Numbered from the stretch's first letter, positions 8,550 to 18,372 are shown. The stretch: DNA of 64,000 nucleotides from Stutzerimonas stutzeri (GCF_009789555.1 NZ_CP046902.1:2434001-2498000), one strand, 5' to 3'. Numbers and translations: made by a program. Notes: generated from the letters alone by a model not told the origin.

Positions 8550-9880
8550 GGCTGTTCATTCCCAGGTTTATACGCATGCGCTCCAAGGCCGCCATGCGCT
8601 TGTGCGGTGGTGATGGGGTTATGAGGGGCTCGATACGGCAGCGCTCGTGGCGTCAGGACGTGGGCGATGGCCATGCCCAGAAACAGGGTGGCGGTGGTGA
8701 CTTCCAGCACATCGGTCGCCCAGCCGATCAGGCAGGTGCAGAAGACGATGGCCAACAGTGCGTCGCGAATGCGCGGGCCGCGATCGTGCAGGCGCAGCAG
8801 CAACGGAAACAGCAGCAGATACAGCAGTACCCCGAAGACCCCCAACATGCCCCAGAGATACAGCGCCGTGTTGTCGGCGATGCTCAGCAGCTCCAGCCAG
8901 GTCAGCGGAAAGGCGGCCGTGCTGCTGCCGACCGCACCGAACCCGGCGCCCCACCAGCCCCAGCCCTCGTTGACGATGACCTCGATGAAGTTCGGCCAGC
9001 TATTGATCAGGCGGTCGTTGAAGGACGCGAAGAGACTGGCGCTATAGGCTTCGCTCTGCGGGATGTTCAACAGCAGGCTGGCAATCGGCAACGCCATTCC
9101 CGTCAGCACCGCGATGAGAAACGCCAGCGCGCTCGGCAGGCGATAGCCAGCGAGGAACAGCATCATCAGGGTCAGCAGGTAGGCGGCCGCGGTGGACTTG
9201 TTGGTGGTCAGGAAGATGGCGCCGAAGGCCAAGGGATAAAGCATCATCCGCAGCAGCCGCATTTGCAGGAAGGCGGCCAGGAACAGGCTGTACAGCGCGA
9301 TCATCACGGCCAGATTGGTCGACATCCGGGCGAAACCGGCAAGACGGTCCGTACTGCCGAACGCCCAGGATTTGTTCGCGGTCAGTTCGACGTCACCCAT
9401 CATGTAGCTGTAGCCCTTCCAGGGCACGCTGGTGAACATGTCCAGCGCGATGCCCAGAAGCGAGGCGACCAGGCACAGGCCGATCACCCCGCCCAGCAGG
9501 CCGGTTCGGCGCTCCAGATAGCTGCCGCAGAACAGTCCGAACAGCAGCGGCAGGTAGATGAACACGCTGAAGCCGATGTTGCCCAGCGAGGCTCCGTGAA
9601 GCAGGGCCAGCAAGCTGGAAACCAGCAAGGTAAACAGCACGAGCCAGACGCCGGGCTCGCTTCGTGCGCGTGGCAGCTCCAGCGCCACCGCGGCCAGGCA
9701 GGCGAGCTTGGGCAGGTAGAGCAGGGCGGAAATGCCGGCCATGTCCAGGTAATAGCGCAGTGCGCCGGCAAAGGTTTCGCTGATCAGCAGCGAGGCGGCG
9801 ATCAGTGCCAGCAGCGTTGACTTGTCAATCGCCAGCTGGCTCGACCTGGGATGCGTGCGGGGCAGCGAACTCAGGGGCAT
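8546..9880 (-). CDS. O-antigen ligase/polymerase-like membrane protein (Wzy-type)
   Basis: This integral membrane protein of about 444 aa has roughly 10-12 hydrophobic helices and a large periplasmic loop between about residues 245 and 320, the layout of Wzy polymerases and WaaL ligases. As the only such protein in the cluster, it is the best candidate for the polymerase that joins repeat units in the periplasm. The start was set at 9880 because GGAGAG lies just upstream. An upstream in-frame ATG at 9910 lacks a ribosome binding site. Either start overlaps the preceding GT4 gene by 56 bp or more. It overlaps the glycosidase gene downstream by 4 bp. Polymerase versus ligase cannot be settled from sequence alone. 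Confidence 0.85.
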   Translation of the reverse strand: MPLSSLPRTHPRSSQLAIDKSTLLALIAASLLISETFAGALRYYLDMAGISALLYLPKLACLAAVALELPRARSEPGVWLVLFTLLVSSLLALLHGASLGNIGFSVFIYLPLLFGLFCGSYLERRTGLLGGVIGLCLVASLLGIALDMFTSVPWKGYSYMMGDVELTANKSWAFGSTDRLAGFARMSTNLAVMIALYSLFLAAFLQMRLLRMMLYPLAFGAIFLTTNKSTAAAYLLTLMMLFLAGYRLPSALAFLIAVLTGMALPIASLLLNIPQSEAYSASLFASFNDRLINSWPNFIEVIVNEGWGWWGAGFGAVGSSTAAFPLTWLELLSIADNTALYLWGMLGVFGVLLYLLLFPLLLRLHDRGPRIRDALLAIVFCTCLIGWATDVLEVTTATLFLGMAIAHVLTPRALPYRAPHNPITTAQAHGGLGAHAYKPGNEQP

Positions 9881-11084
9881 CGGGGGCTCTCCGGCCGTGT
9901 AGCGCGGCATGCAGGATCGATTGGTACTGATCGAGCATTCGCTCCATGTTCAAAAAAGGTGCGACGCTGGTACGGGCCTGCCGGGACAACCGTTGGCGCA
10001 GACCGCTGTCCAGATAGAGCCTGAGCATTGCCCGACCGAGCGAGTCAGGGTCGGCAGGCGAGCAGAGCAAACCGTTGAGGTTGTCCTGGATGATCTCCGG
10101 CAGGCCGCCCATGTTCGTCGCGATCACAGGCAGGTGCTGGGCACAGGCTTCGACTGCCACCAACCCGAAGGGCTCGGCCCATATGGACGGCACCACGAGC
10201 ACGTCGATGTTGCGCAGGAAGGTGTCGGCGTCCTGATAGCCGACAAAACGGACCTTGGCTGGATCGGCCATCGCCTTGAGCTGCGCTTCGTAGTCCAGCT
10301 TGCCGCGCCCCGCGATTTCCAGGGTGGCGTTGACGGAGAGTTGCTGGAACTGGCTGATCAGCCAATCCACGCCCTTGTTTTCGGACAGCGTGCCGATGTA
10401 GCCAAATCGCAGCAGACCGCTGTGGTTCTGGCGCGGTCCGGGCGCCGGGAGATCGCTGCAATGTGTGCTGTTGTGAACCACATGGCGGCTGGCCTGGCTG
10501 AAGTACCCCTGCCTGGACACCCGTTCCAGGATGAAGCGGCTGACACCGATCACGGCGGCGACCTGGGCCGAAGCCGCCGGATGCGGCTGACGAAGCGCCG
10601 AACACAGGCCGCACTGGCGCTCGCAACTGCGGCCTTTGCTGAACATGGTGTCCTTGGGACACAGCAGATAAAGATCGTGCAGCACCTGAACGATGGGGAG
10701 GCCGGCGGCGCTGATCTCGTCCCAGGCCGATACCGACCAGCCCGTCAGGTTGTGGCAGACCACCACGTCCGGCTGTTCGCGGGCGATGACTTCTCGCACG
10801 TGGCGGCGCATACCGCGGTTGTAGCGATCACGGTAATGCCAGCCGAGGCGCAGCAAGAGATTGGGTCGGCTCTGGGTGAAGTGCCAGTAGAGGTTATGCA
10901 ACCCGGCGCGATAAAGCCGTACACCGTCGAGCGTTTCCTCATGCAGGCCTTTTTGCGGGCCGGTGACCAGTACCACCACGTCCCAGCCCCGACGCTGCAA
11001 GCCTTCGGCCAACTGACGTACGACGATTTCCGCGCCTCCGCCCACATGGGGGGCGTAGAGGCTGTGCAGGAAAAGAATTTTCAT
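9825..11084 (-). CDS. Family 4 glycosyltransferase
   Basis: This 419-aa GT-B glycosyltransferase starts MKILFLHSLYAPHVGGGAEI. Its donor-domain signature is in the stretch VPSIWAEPFGLVAVEACAQ, and FGYIGTLSENKGVDWLI begins the C-terminal domain. A cysteine group around residues 147-160 (CPKDTMFSKGRSCERQCGLC) resembles a metal-binding insert found in some GT4 enzymes. GAGGG lies 9 bp before the start. It follows the RfaH-type gene by 15 bp and overlaps the polymerase gene. Confidence 0.92.
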   Translation of the reverse strand: MKILFLHSLYAPHVGGGAEIVVRQLAEGLQRRGWDVVVLVTGPQKGLHEETLDGVRLYRAGLHNLYWHFTQSRPNLLLRLGWHYRDRYNRGMRRHVREVIAREQPDVVVCHNLTGWSVSAWDEISAAGLPIVQVLHDLYLLCPKDTMFSKGRSCERQCGLCSALRQPHPAASAQVAAVIGVSRFILERVSRQGYFSQASRHVVHNSTHCSDLPAPGPRQNHSGLLRFGYIGTLSENKGVDWLISQFQQLSVNATLEIAGRGKLDYEAQLKAMADPAKVRFVGYQDADTFLRNIDVLVVPSIWAEPFGLVAVEACAQHLPVIATNMGGLPEIIQDNLNGLLCSPADPDSLGRAMLRLYLDSGLRQRLSRQARTSVAPFLNMERMLDQYQSILHAALHGRRAPDAPEFAAPHASQVEPAGD

Positions 11085-11099
11085 GTTCGCAGCCCTCGA

Positions 11100-11630
11100 T
11101 CAATCGGCGCGCCAGCCCAGCCCGACCCCGGAATGTGCAACGCAGCCGCTCAGGTAGTGCGTCGGCACGCGAACCTTCTGCTCACGCTGCAGCAGATTCA
11201 GCAGGATCACCGAGCGTGCCTGCCCGTCGGCGCTGACGAAAATCGCCTCGAGTTCGGTGAACCCGCCGCCGTGCAGTCGCACGCGTTCACCGGGTTGGAA
11301 CTGCGGCAGTTGGGCTGGCGCCGCGAGACGCTGACGCAGGTGCTCGATGAGCTCGTCCCGGACCGGCGTCGGCTCGCCACCGAAGGACACGACCCGGGCC
11401 ACGCCACGGGTCGAGCGGATGGGGTACCAATTGTCCAGGTGTCGGTCGAGGCGAATGAACAGGTAACCCGGAAACAGGGGTTCCTGCACGGCTCCCTTGC
11501 CGGCGCTACGTGCTCGCTGAGGCCGGTAGCACTCGAAGGCCTGGCGCCGTAGATGCTGTTCGGCGCGGGCTTCCTGGCGGGGTTTGGTCTGAATCAGGTA
11601 CCAGCGTGGGTTGCTGTCGGTCGTTGCCAT
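11100..11630 (-). CDS. rfaH: RfaH-type transcription antiterminator
   Basis: This 176-aa NusG paralogue fits the RfaH branch. RfaH binds RNA polymerase paused at ops DNA and then promotes read-through and translation of long surface-polymer operons. The N-terminal NGN domain begins WYLIQTKPRQEARAEQHL and includes FPGYLFIRLD. The C-terminal domain reads GERVRLHGGGFTELEAIF, then VILLNLL, as in RfaH rather than NusG, which has a conserved KOW motif here. Uniquely useful context: the gene lies inside the polysaccharide operon, seventh from the promoter, and the leader of that operon carries two ops-like GCGGTAGC elements. It therefore probably acts on its own transcript, giving positive feedback. 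A GGAAGG ribosome binding site supports the start. Confidence 0.9.
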   Translation of the reverse strand: MATTDSNPRWYLIQTKPRQEARAEQHLRRQAFECYRPQRARSAGKGAVQEPLFPGYLFIRLDRHLDNWYPIRSTRGVARVVSFGGEPTPVRDELIEHLRQRLAAPAQLPQFQPGERVRLHGGGFTELEAIFVSADGQARSVILLNLLQREQKVRVPTHYLSGCVAHSGVGLGWRAD

Positions 11631-11682
11631 TTGAAACTGCCTTCCATAGAGAGCGTGTCGATGTCCGTTTTGTCGGTGGGCT

Positions 11683-12423
11683 TCATGCCCGCAGGGCGGC
11701 CTGCTGGTCGATGCCTTCGATCAGGGAGAAGCGCTGAAGCAGCGCCCGTGTGTCCTTGGGGCTGTTGAACATCAACACGTCGATGATCGACAGCGATGGC
11801 ACGAAAGGTTGGTTGAATTGCCGGTAGCGGATGTCGTCCATGCGTAGAAATCGCAGGGACAGTCCATGGCTGCGGAACTGCGACGGGCAGTACAGCGCCA
11901 TGCCGCCGATGGGGTTGATATAGAGTTCGGCGCCCAGCTTCTTGGCAATGCTGATCACCCGTTCCTGCTTGTCCATGCGCGCAGGCAGGCCCAGTTCCGA
12001 GCCGTTACGAATCGGTGTAGTGATCTGCAGGTAGGCACAGATGCAGCGGATCGAATGCTCGGTGAAGCGCGCCAGGTTGCGTTCCGGGTGGGTCAGGATC
12101 TGGCGGATCAGCGCAATCACTTCGGCCTGGTAGGGCGCGCGCGAATAGGCCAGCGCCAGGGTTTTCATCAGCTTTTGGGCTTCACGCGGAAAGTCGTCGC
12201 ACAGCCAGCGCTGATTGATCGGCTCCAGCTGCCCGCCCTTGCGCAGGGGAAAGGTGACCAGCTTGGGCTGTCCGTTCACCAGCACGCGGTTGCGGTTGAT
12301 CCACGAACCCTTGGTGTACTGGAGATCGTCGCCCAGCACGAAAACGTCGCTGCGGGCGATCAGCTGAAAGTAACCCAGGTAGGGAAATAGATAAGGTTGC
12401 ATCATGGCGGCGGTACCGAACAC
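11683..12423 (-). CDS. WbqC-like protein
   Basis: This 246-aa protein belongs to the WbqC family, found in O-antigen and capsule clusters beside DegT aminotransferases and proposed to modify amino-sugars. The family hallmark MMQPYLFPYLGYFQLI lies at the very N-terminus, followed by DDLQYTKGSWINRNR and later LYINPIGGMALY. The start is a GTG at 12423 with GAGGGA six bases upstream, 19 bp after the wzc-like stop. Upstream in-frame ATGs would add residues lying inside wzc. Together with the aminotransferase at 17,191-18,372 it suggests an N-acylated amino-sugar in the polymer (inference). The acyl donor is unknown. Confidence 0.85.
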   Translation of the reverse strand: MFGTAAMMQPYLFPYLGYFQLIARSDVFVLGDDLQYTKGSWINRNRVLVNGQPKLVTFPLRKGGQLEPINQRWLCDDFPREAQKLMKTLALAYSRAPYQAEVIALIRQILTHPERNLARFTEHSIRCICAYLQITTPIRNGSELGLPARMDKQERVISIAKKLGAELYINPIGGMALYCPSQFRSHGLSLRFLRMDDIRYRQFNQPFVPSLSIIDVLMFNSPKDTRALLQRFSLIEGIDQQAALRA

Positions 12424-12442
12424 GGCGTGTCCCTCGCATGTG

Positions 12443-14653
12443 TCAGGGTTTCTGAGAATAGCTGTAATAACCGTAGGCGCCGGTTTCATAGGCAGTACTG
12501 GACGCCTTGCGCCTGACCCCATTGAGAATTGCGCCTTTGAGCAGTACGCCGTTTTGCGCCAGGCGACGCTTGGACGCCTCGATCTGGCTGGCGGTGCTCA
12601 GCCCATAGCGAGCGACCAGCAGGCAGGTGCCGGCCAGTTGCGCCACCAGCACCGCATCGGTCACGGCCAACACCGGCGGTGTGTCGATAATGACGATGTC
12701 GTACTCGCGCTCCGCCTCCTTGAGCAGCCGGGCGAAGTGCTCATGCATCAGCAGTTCGGACGGGTTGGGCGCACAGTGGCCGCTGGCGATGAAATGCAGG
12801 TTGGCCTGGTCGGTCTTGTTGACGACCGCTGCGAGGCGCAGGCCGCTGGCCAGGGCGTCGGACAGACCCTGGCGTGGCGCCATGCCGAACATTCCCGCCA
12901 GGTAGCCGCGACGCATGTCGGCATCGATCAGCAGCACCCGCTGGCCCGCCTGGGCGATCACCGACGCCAGGTTGCTGGAGACGAAGGATTTGCCTGCCGA
13001 GGGGGTCGGGCTGGTAATCACCAACAGTTGATTACGCGCCTCGAGCATGGCGAACTTGAGGCTGGTGCGCAGGCTGCGCAGCGACTCGATGGCAAGATCG
13101 GCCGGGTCCGCTGCGCCCAGCAGCTTGCTCCTGCCGTCACGAATCTTTCGCAGCCGATAGAGGTGTTCCTGTTTTCCTGAAAAAGGCAGTGCGGCATACA
13201 CCGGCACGCCCAGGTGTTCGATCGTCTCGGGGTTCTCGATGCCGCGATAGAACACTTGCCGCACCAGGATGACGACGGCCGATACCAGCAATCCGACGAA
13301 GACGGCGATCAGCACCACCAGCGGCTTGATGGGCTTGGCCGGTTTCTCCACCACGGCGTAGGCACTGTCGATGATCCGGACGTTGCCGATGGTGCCGGCG
13401 CGCAGGATGTCCTGCTCCTGGGCCTTGTCCAGCAGCAGCGTGTAGGTCCGGGTGGTGACCTGCATGTCGCGGTTCAGGCGCAACAGTTCCTGCTGGGTCA
13501 TCGGCAGGGTATCGATCTTGCCCATCAGCGCGTTCTTTTGCGCCTGCAACTGGCCGATCTTGGTCACCAGGGTCCGATAGGTCGGATGCTCGGGCGTATA
13601 GAGCTGGTTGTATTCGGTGCGCTTGAGGTTGTGCTCGGAGATTTGCGATTCCAGCGCGACGATCTGGTCCAGCACGCTCTTGGTCTCGATGCTGATATCC
13701 ACCGACTGGGCGCTGGTCTGGTAGTCGTTGAGGGCGGCTTCGGCCTTTTCCAGCTCCTTGCGTACCAGTGGCACCTGCGAGCGTAGGAATTCCAGGCGCT
13801 GGGCGGCCTCGGCGGAGCTGCGTTCGATGTTCTGGCGTACGTATAGCCGGCTGATCTGGTCGAGTACCCGATTGGCCTTGTCGGCGTCCGGATCTTCCAG
13901 GGTGAGGTAGATGATGCCCGAGTCCTTGCCCGCTTCACCGACCTTCAGACGCTTCTGGTAGTCCAGCGCCGTGGTTTGCGGGCGGCTGCGCACGACCGCG
14001 AACTCGGTCCCCGGGCGCGCCTTGAGTTCGGCGATCTGCACGCGAAAGCCTTGCTGCTGGACGGCCTCGTTGGTCTTGCCGCTGAGCAGCAATCGCGCGT
14101 CCGAGTCATAGAGGGTGAATGCGCCTGCGCTGCCCGCACGCAGCGTCAGCTTTTCGCCCAGGTAGGCTTCGGGTACGTCCAGCTGGAACACCACCAGTTT
14201 TTCGCCGCCCCAGGCGTAGCTGTCCATGCCCAGAAGAGGCGCGGCGAGCTCGCCATCCTTATCCGGGTCGTGCAGCCGCGCCATGTAGCTGCCCAGCAAC
14301 GGGACGTACTTGGGACGAGTGTCGATGTAGAGCTTCAGGGCGTCGACCGTGCGTCCCAGGACCGAGCGCGATTTGATCAGCTCGATTTCTGTCACCGCCT
14401 GGGACACCGAGTTGGGCCGCGCTATGGCTTCCGGAACGCCTGTTATCCCGGCCTTCTTCGGTTCGATCTGGATCATCGCGGTCGCCCGGTAGACCGGCGT
14501 GGCGACAATGGCATAGGCGATGCCAAGCAACCCGAAGAGGGCGGTGATGGTGAAAATCAGCGCCTTGTGATCGAAGGCCACGCGCAGAATTCGCGCCAGG
14601 TCGATGCGATTGTCCCGGTCGTATTCCAGCGAGGAGTGGGCCATGGCAGTCAT
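12443..14653 (-). CDS. Wzc-type polysaccharide co-polymerase with BY-kinase domain
   Basis: This 736-aa inner-membrane protein controls chain length and export in Wzx/Wzy systems. It has an N-terminal Wzz domain (first helix near residues 30-55), a long periplasmic coiled-coil region, a second helix near 440-465 preceded by the proline-rich KPAKPIKP stretch, and a cytoplasmic bacterial tyrosine-kinase domain. Kinase motifs are all present: Walker A SPTPSAGKS, Walker A' LLIDADMR and Walker B VIIDTPP. The last 15 residues hold a tyrosine cluster (YETGAYGYYSYSQ), the usual autophosphorylation tail. AAGGA before 14653 sets the start. No Wzb-type phosphatase is encoded in the cluster, so dephosphorylation must come from elsewhere. 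Confidence 0.94.
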   Translation of the reverse strand: MTAMAHSSLEYDRDNRIDLARILRVAFDHKALIFTITALFGLLGIAYAIVATPVYRATAMIQIEPKKAGITGVPEAIARPNSVSQAVTEIELIKSRSVLGRTVDALKLYIDTRPKYVPLLGSYMARLHDPDKDGELAAPLLGMDSYAWGGEKLVVFQLDVPEAYLGEKLTLRAGSAGAFTLYDSDARLLLSGKTNEAVQQQGFRVQIAELKARPGTEFAVVRSRPQTTALDYQKRLKVGEAGKDSGIIYLTLEDPDADKANRVLDQISRLYVRQNIERSSAEAAQRLEFLRSQVPLVRKELEKAEAALNDYQTSAQSVDISIETKSVLDQIVALESQISEHNLKRTEYNQLYTPEHPTYRTLVTKIGQLQAQKNALMGKIDTLPMTQQELLRLNRDMQVTTRTYTLLLDKAQEQDILRAGTIGNVRIIDSAYAVVEKPAKPIKPLVVLIAVFVGLLVSAVVILVRQVFYRGIENPETIEHLGVPVYAALPFSGKQEHLYRLRKIRDGRSKLLGAADPADLAIESLRSLRTSLKFAMLEARNQLLVITSPTPSAGKSFVSSNLASVIAQAGQRVLLIDADMRRGYLAGMFGMAPRQGLSDALASGLRLAAVVNKTDQANLHFIASGHCAPNPSELLMHEHFARLLKEAEREYDIVIIDTPPVLAVTDAVLVAQLAGTCLLVARYGLSTASQIEASKRRLAQNGVLLKGAILNGVRRKASSTAYETGAYGYYSYSQKP

Positions 14654-14710
14654 TGCGGATCCTTCCTTGAGTGTTGCGCTATCGGTGCGGCAGGTAGCGG
14701 TCATGCGCGG

Positions 14711-15640
14711 TCATGCGCCGGGGGTGAGTCTGCGTAACAGATTGACGCTGATGTTCTGGAACACCTGGCCCAGTGCCTGGAGCTTGCTGAGCGGGGAAAT
14801 GGAGGCCAGCGCCTGGGCGAACACCTGGACCATGAAGTATTCGTAAAGCGACTGATCGCCTACGCGTTGGTAATAGCGAGCGAGGCTGTAATAGGCGTGC
14901 ATGGACATCTGGATGCGTTGTTTGCTGCTGCGCATCGAAAAGATCCCACCCTCGTGCACCCGGTAGGCGGCGGGTTTTATCGATGCGATGAACTTGCCCT
15001 TGCCGTGGGCACCGAGCAGCGACCACCAGCAGATGTCCAGCACCTCGACGCCATGCAGTTCCGGCGGCAGTTCCTTGACCAGATTGCGAAAGCACACCGT
15101 CAGCGTAGAGATCGGGCGCGCCTGCTGCAGTTGGCGGGCACTGGCGTCCCGGCGATACCGGCCTTGCAGGTGCGGGCTGCGAACCACCCCTTGGCTGTTG
15201 AACATGAACGCATCGTGGTAGGTCATCACGTAATCGCGGTGGCCTTCGAGGAAGTCGACCTGGATCTGCAGCTTGCGCGGGTCGGTCCAGTAGTCGTCCC
15301 CTTCGCAGTAGGCGATGTACCTGCCTTGCGCCTGAGCGAACAGGCGGGTGCTGAACGGCACGCCCAGGCGGTACTGGTTCTCGCGCTGATAGATGGGCTT
15401 GATCAGATCCGGGTAACGCGCGGCGTACTCAGCGATGATCGCTGCGGTGGAATCGGTCGATGCGTCGTCGTGCACAATCACCTCGAACGGGAAGATGGTT
15501 TCCTGGCGAAGGAAGCCATCGAGCGTGTCCCGTATAAAAGGCGCGTGGTTATAGGCCAGGCAAATGATGGTCACCAGCGGTTCTCGCCGGTTGCTCCAGG
15601 CGGCGGTCAGGTCCTGTTCGTTTTTTGGTTGGGTATTCAT
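14711..15640 (-). CDS. Family 2 glycosyltransferase
   Basis: This 309-aa GT-A enzyme starts with VTIICLAYNHAPFIRDTLDG, the family nucleotide-binding motif. VIVHDDASTDST follows, and YCEGDDYWTDP contains the metal-binding acidic motif. No membrane segment is present. The start codon directly abuts the stop of the flippase gene, so the two are translationally coupled. It probably adds an inner sugar of the repeat unit. Donor and acceptor are unknown. Confidence 0.92.
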   Translation of the reverse strand: MNTQPKNEQDLTAAWSNRREPLVTIICLAYNHAPFIRDTLDGFLRQETIFPFEVIVHDDASTDSTAAIIAEYAARYPDLIKPIYQRENQYRLGVPFSTRLFAQAQGRYIAYCEGDDYWTDPRKLQIQVDFLEGHRDYVMTYHDAFMFNSQGVVRSPHLQGRYRRDASARQLQQARPISTLTVCFRNLVKELPPELHGVEVLDICWWSLLGAHGKGKFIASIKPAAYRVHEGGIFSMRSSKQRIQMSMHAYYSLARYYQRVGDQSLYEYFMVQVFAQALASISPLSKLQALGQVFQNISVNLLRRLTPGA

Positions 15641-17191
15641 TCAGGCACTCGACTTGGTCATCAGCACGTAAAGTCGCAATACGACGGGTTTGGAGGTGAA
15701 CGCGACCAGCGTCAGGCAGATCAAGCCGCTGACGGCCAGTGCGAGGAAGATGTCGAAGCGGCTGTCGCTGGCGATGGCGGAAAACACCGGCTCGCCGATC
15801 AGCAGGCCGAGGCCGGTCATGGCCGTGATGCGCAGCAAGTCCTGCAGCCATTGCCGATGCAGGCCGGCGGCGAAGCGCTTGTGCACCATTGGCGGCCAGA
15901 TCACGAAGGTCAGCATGCGCAGCCCGAACCAGGCCAGCGCTGCGCCGTAGACGCCGTGTTCGAGTGCCGCATGGATCACCAGCGGGATGCTCAGCGCGGC
16001 GCTGATCAGGCTGAACCAGACGTGCAGGCGCAACTGCCCGTAGGCATATTGCAGATAGAACTGGAACGCGGTAACCGCCATGATTGCGCTGCCGAGCACG
16101 TACCAGGGCAGCACCAGGCGGCTCCATTGCGCGGCTTGCGCGTCGCCGGTCCAGGCAAAAATCAGCTCGGCGGAGTGAAACGCGATGACGCCGGACAGGG
16201 GAAACAGCAGGCTGCAGACGAATCGGCTGGCATTCAGGTAAAGCGCCTGCATGTCGGCAATCCGGCCCTGGGCGATGAGCATGGTCATGCGCGGCAGTAA
16301 CGTCTGCACCAGCGGGTTGGTGAGCGTCATGATGCCGGTCGATATCAGGGCGACCAGCGAGAAATAACCGTACTCCTTGAGCAGCAGCACATTGGACAGC
16401 AGCACCTTGTCCAACTGAGTCAGGACGATCCATAGCACCGAGGTCAACGACATGCCGGCGGCAAATGGCAACACCGGCTTGACCACCGCCCAGTCGAAGC
16501 CGCTGAGCAGCGTTGGCTTGGGCATCAGCGAATAGGCCTTGACGGCGAACACCAGCATTTCGAACAGCGCGACGGCGGTCTGGAAAACAAAGAAGTCCAG
16601 CGGGTCCTGGCTCACGGTTGCCACGAGCAGCAGGCCACCGAAATAGCGCAGGGTGGCGATCAGAATGTTCGCGCCGTTCAGCCATGCATGCAGCTCGAGC
16701 CCCTGCAAGCCGCTTTTATAAAGCGTGGCGTACAGCTTCAGGCCAATCATCAGCCCCATCAGGCTGATGCAATGCACGAGGGTGGCCGTGCCGAGATCCT
16801 GGGCCTGCAACCAGTGCTGGGCGATCCAGTCGCTCGAGCAATGAATCGCCAGCGCCGTCAGCGATGCCAACGGCAGGAAGATGATCTCGAATGAGCGCAG
16901 CAGGTGTCCCGCTTCGTAGCGTTGCGCTGCGTCGTCTCGACGCCCGCGCAAATGCGCGATCTGACGAACCAGCGACGGCGAAAGGCCCGCATCCAGCAGT
17001 TGAAGCCAGGCTTGCAGCACCGCGAAGAAACCAATCAGGCCGTAGGCTTCGGCACCCAGATGCCCGAGGTAGAAGGGCAGGATGAGGATGCCGACCAGCA
17101 GGGCGTAGGCCTGTCCGGCGTAACTCAGGCTGGTGTTGCGGATCATCGATAGCTTTCGATCGGACATGAAGTCGGGCGCCGAAGGGGTCAT
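15641..17191 (-). CDS. Wzx-type polysaccharide flippase
   Basis: This 516-aa member of the MATE/MOP exporter superfamily, with about 12-14 hydrophobic helices, moves lipid-linked repeat units across the inner membrane. The N-terminal segment SLSYAGQAYALLVGILILP and the following YLGHLGAEAYGLIGF are typical of Wzx. The start at 17191 overlaps the stop of the aminotransferase gene (TGATG), which I preferred over longer in-frame readings inside that gene. It is the only flippase in the cluster and is followed without a gap by a GT2 gene. Confidence 0.9.
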   Translation of the reverse strand: MTPSAPDFMSDRKLSMIRNTSLSYAGQAYALLVGILILPFYLGHLGAEAYGLIGFFAVLQAWLQLLDAGLSPSLVRQIAHLRGRRDDAAQRYEAGHLLRSFEIIFLPLASLTALAIHCSSDWIAQHWLQAQDLGTATLVHCISLMGLMIGLKLYATLYKSGLQGLELHAWLNGANILIATLRYFGGLLLVATVSQDPLDFFVFQTAVALFEMLVFAVKAYSLMPKPTLLSGFDWAVVKPVLPFAAGMSLTSVLWIVLTQLDKVLLSNVLLLKEYGYFSLVALISTGIMTLTNPLVQTLLPRMTMLIAQGRIADMQALYLNASRFVCSLLFPLSGVIAFHSAELIFAWTGDAQAAQWSRLVLPWYVLGSAIMAVTAFQFYLQYAYGQLRLHVWFSLISAALSIPLVIHAALEHGVYGAALAWFGLRMLTFVIWPPMVHKRFAAGLHRQWLQDLLRITAMTGLGLLIGEPVFSAIASDSRFDIFLALAVSGLICLTLVAFTSKPVVLRLYVLMTKSSA

Positions 17192-18372
17192 CAGTAGGTA
17201 TTCTTGAGTTCGGCGTCGGGCAGGCTGAAGCGGTGCTCCACCGCCCCGCCGACGTTGAGCTGGGGCCAGAAGCGCTCGGCTGGCCGAGGGCTGCGTTGCG
17301 ACGATTCGTGCAGCAAGGTCTGGATCACGGTGTTCTGGATGTGTCGCGGCAGGCCTGGATAGATCGGCAGGCAAAGCACCCGGCGGCTCAGGGATCGAGA
17401 CTGCATCTGCGGCGGCTGCGGCTGTAGATAGCCCAGGGTGTCGAGCGAGGGGTAGAAATAACGCCGGGGATTGATGCCCTTGTCGTTCAGCGCCGCGCGG
17501 CAGCGCAGCAGTTGCTGCTCGTGCGCCAGTGCGATCGGGAAGTAGCTGTGGTTGCGTTGGGAATGCGGTTGCTGTCGCTGCAAGTCGAACCAGTCGCCGA
17601 GCTGCACTTCGTAACGCCGGGAGATCTCGGCCCGCTGCTCCAGGATGAGTTCGATGTCATCGAGGATGCACAGGCCCATGGCGGCGGCGAACTCGTTGAG
17701 CTTGGCGTTGATGCCGATCCCGTCGATGATGTCTGTATCGACGATGCCGAAATTGCACAGCAAGCGGATCCTGGCCGCCAACGCATCGTCGTTCGTGACG
17801 ATGGCGCCGCCTTCGATGGTGTGGAAGAGTTTGGTCGCATGGAAGCTGAGCACGCTGATATCGCCCCAGCTGAAAACCGAGCGCTCCTTGTAGCGGACGC
17901 TGAATGCATGGGCGCCGTCGTAGACGACCTTGAGCCGGTGCCGATCGGCGATCTGGCCGATGGCTTCCACGTCACAGGCATTGCCGAACACATGGGTGGC
18001 GACGATTGCGCTGGTATCGCTGTCGATTCTTGCCTCTATGGCCTGCGGGTCCATGTTCCAGCTGGCTTTGTCGATGTCGGCGAAAATCGGCCGGATACCT
18101 TCCCACTGCAGCGAGCTGGTCGTCGCCACGAAGCTGAACGGGGTGGTGATGGCGCTGCCCGTCAGGTTCAGCGCACGGTAGGCAATCTGTAACGCCAGGG
18201 TCCCGTTGTTGGTGAGAATGATGTTTCGAACGCCCAGGTAGTCTCGCAGACGGGCTTCGAGCTCGGTGACCAGCGGACCATGATTGGTCAGCCAGCCGGA
18301 CGAATAGATGCTGTCCACATAGCGCATGAACTTGGCTTTGTTACCGAGATACGACTGGGTGACGTTGATCAT
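17191..18372 (-). CDS. DegT/DnrJ/EryC1-family sugar aminotransferase
   Basis: This 393-aa PLP-dependent aminotransferase converts a nucleotide-linked keto-sugar to an amino-sugar. The PLP lysine is in SFHATKLFHTIEGG, the DGAHAF segment holds the cofactor-contacting aspartate, and WLTNHGP near the N-terminus is characteristic of the dTDP-4-amino-dideoxyhexose branch (VioA/FdtB-like). The start at 18372 (MINVTQSYLG) has AAGGA eight bases upstream. A start eight codons earlier is possible. No nucleotide-sugar dehydratase is present in the window, so its keto-sugar substrate must be made elsewhere. It is coupled to the flippase gene and preceded by the oxygenase-like gene. Confidence 0.9.
   Translation of the reverse strand: MINVTQSYLGNKAKFMRYVDSIYSSGWLTNHGPLVTELEARLRDYLGVRNIILTNNGTLALQIAYRALNLTGSAITTPFSFVATTSSLQWEGIRPIFADIDKASWNMDPQAIEARIDSDTSAIVATHVFGNACDVEAIGQIADRHRLKVVYDGAHAFSVRYKERSVFSWGDISVLSFHATKLFHTIEGGAIVTNDDALAARIRLLCNFGIVDTDIIDGIGINAKLNEFAAAMGLCILDDIELILEQRAEISRRYEVQLGDWFDLQRQQPHSQRNHSYFPIALAHEQQLLRCRAALNDKGINPRRYFYPSLDTLGYLQPQPPQMQSRSLSRRVLCLPIYPGLPRHIQNTVIQTLLHESSQRSPRPAERFWPQLNVGGAVEHRFSLPDAELKNTY

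Noticed and set aside
8489..9820. 443-codon plus-strand open frame opposite the polymerase gene
   Set aside because: The translation is extremely rich in Gln, Gly and His with no globular pattern, while the opposite strand encodes a multi-helix membrane protein.
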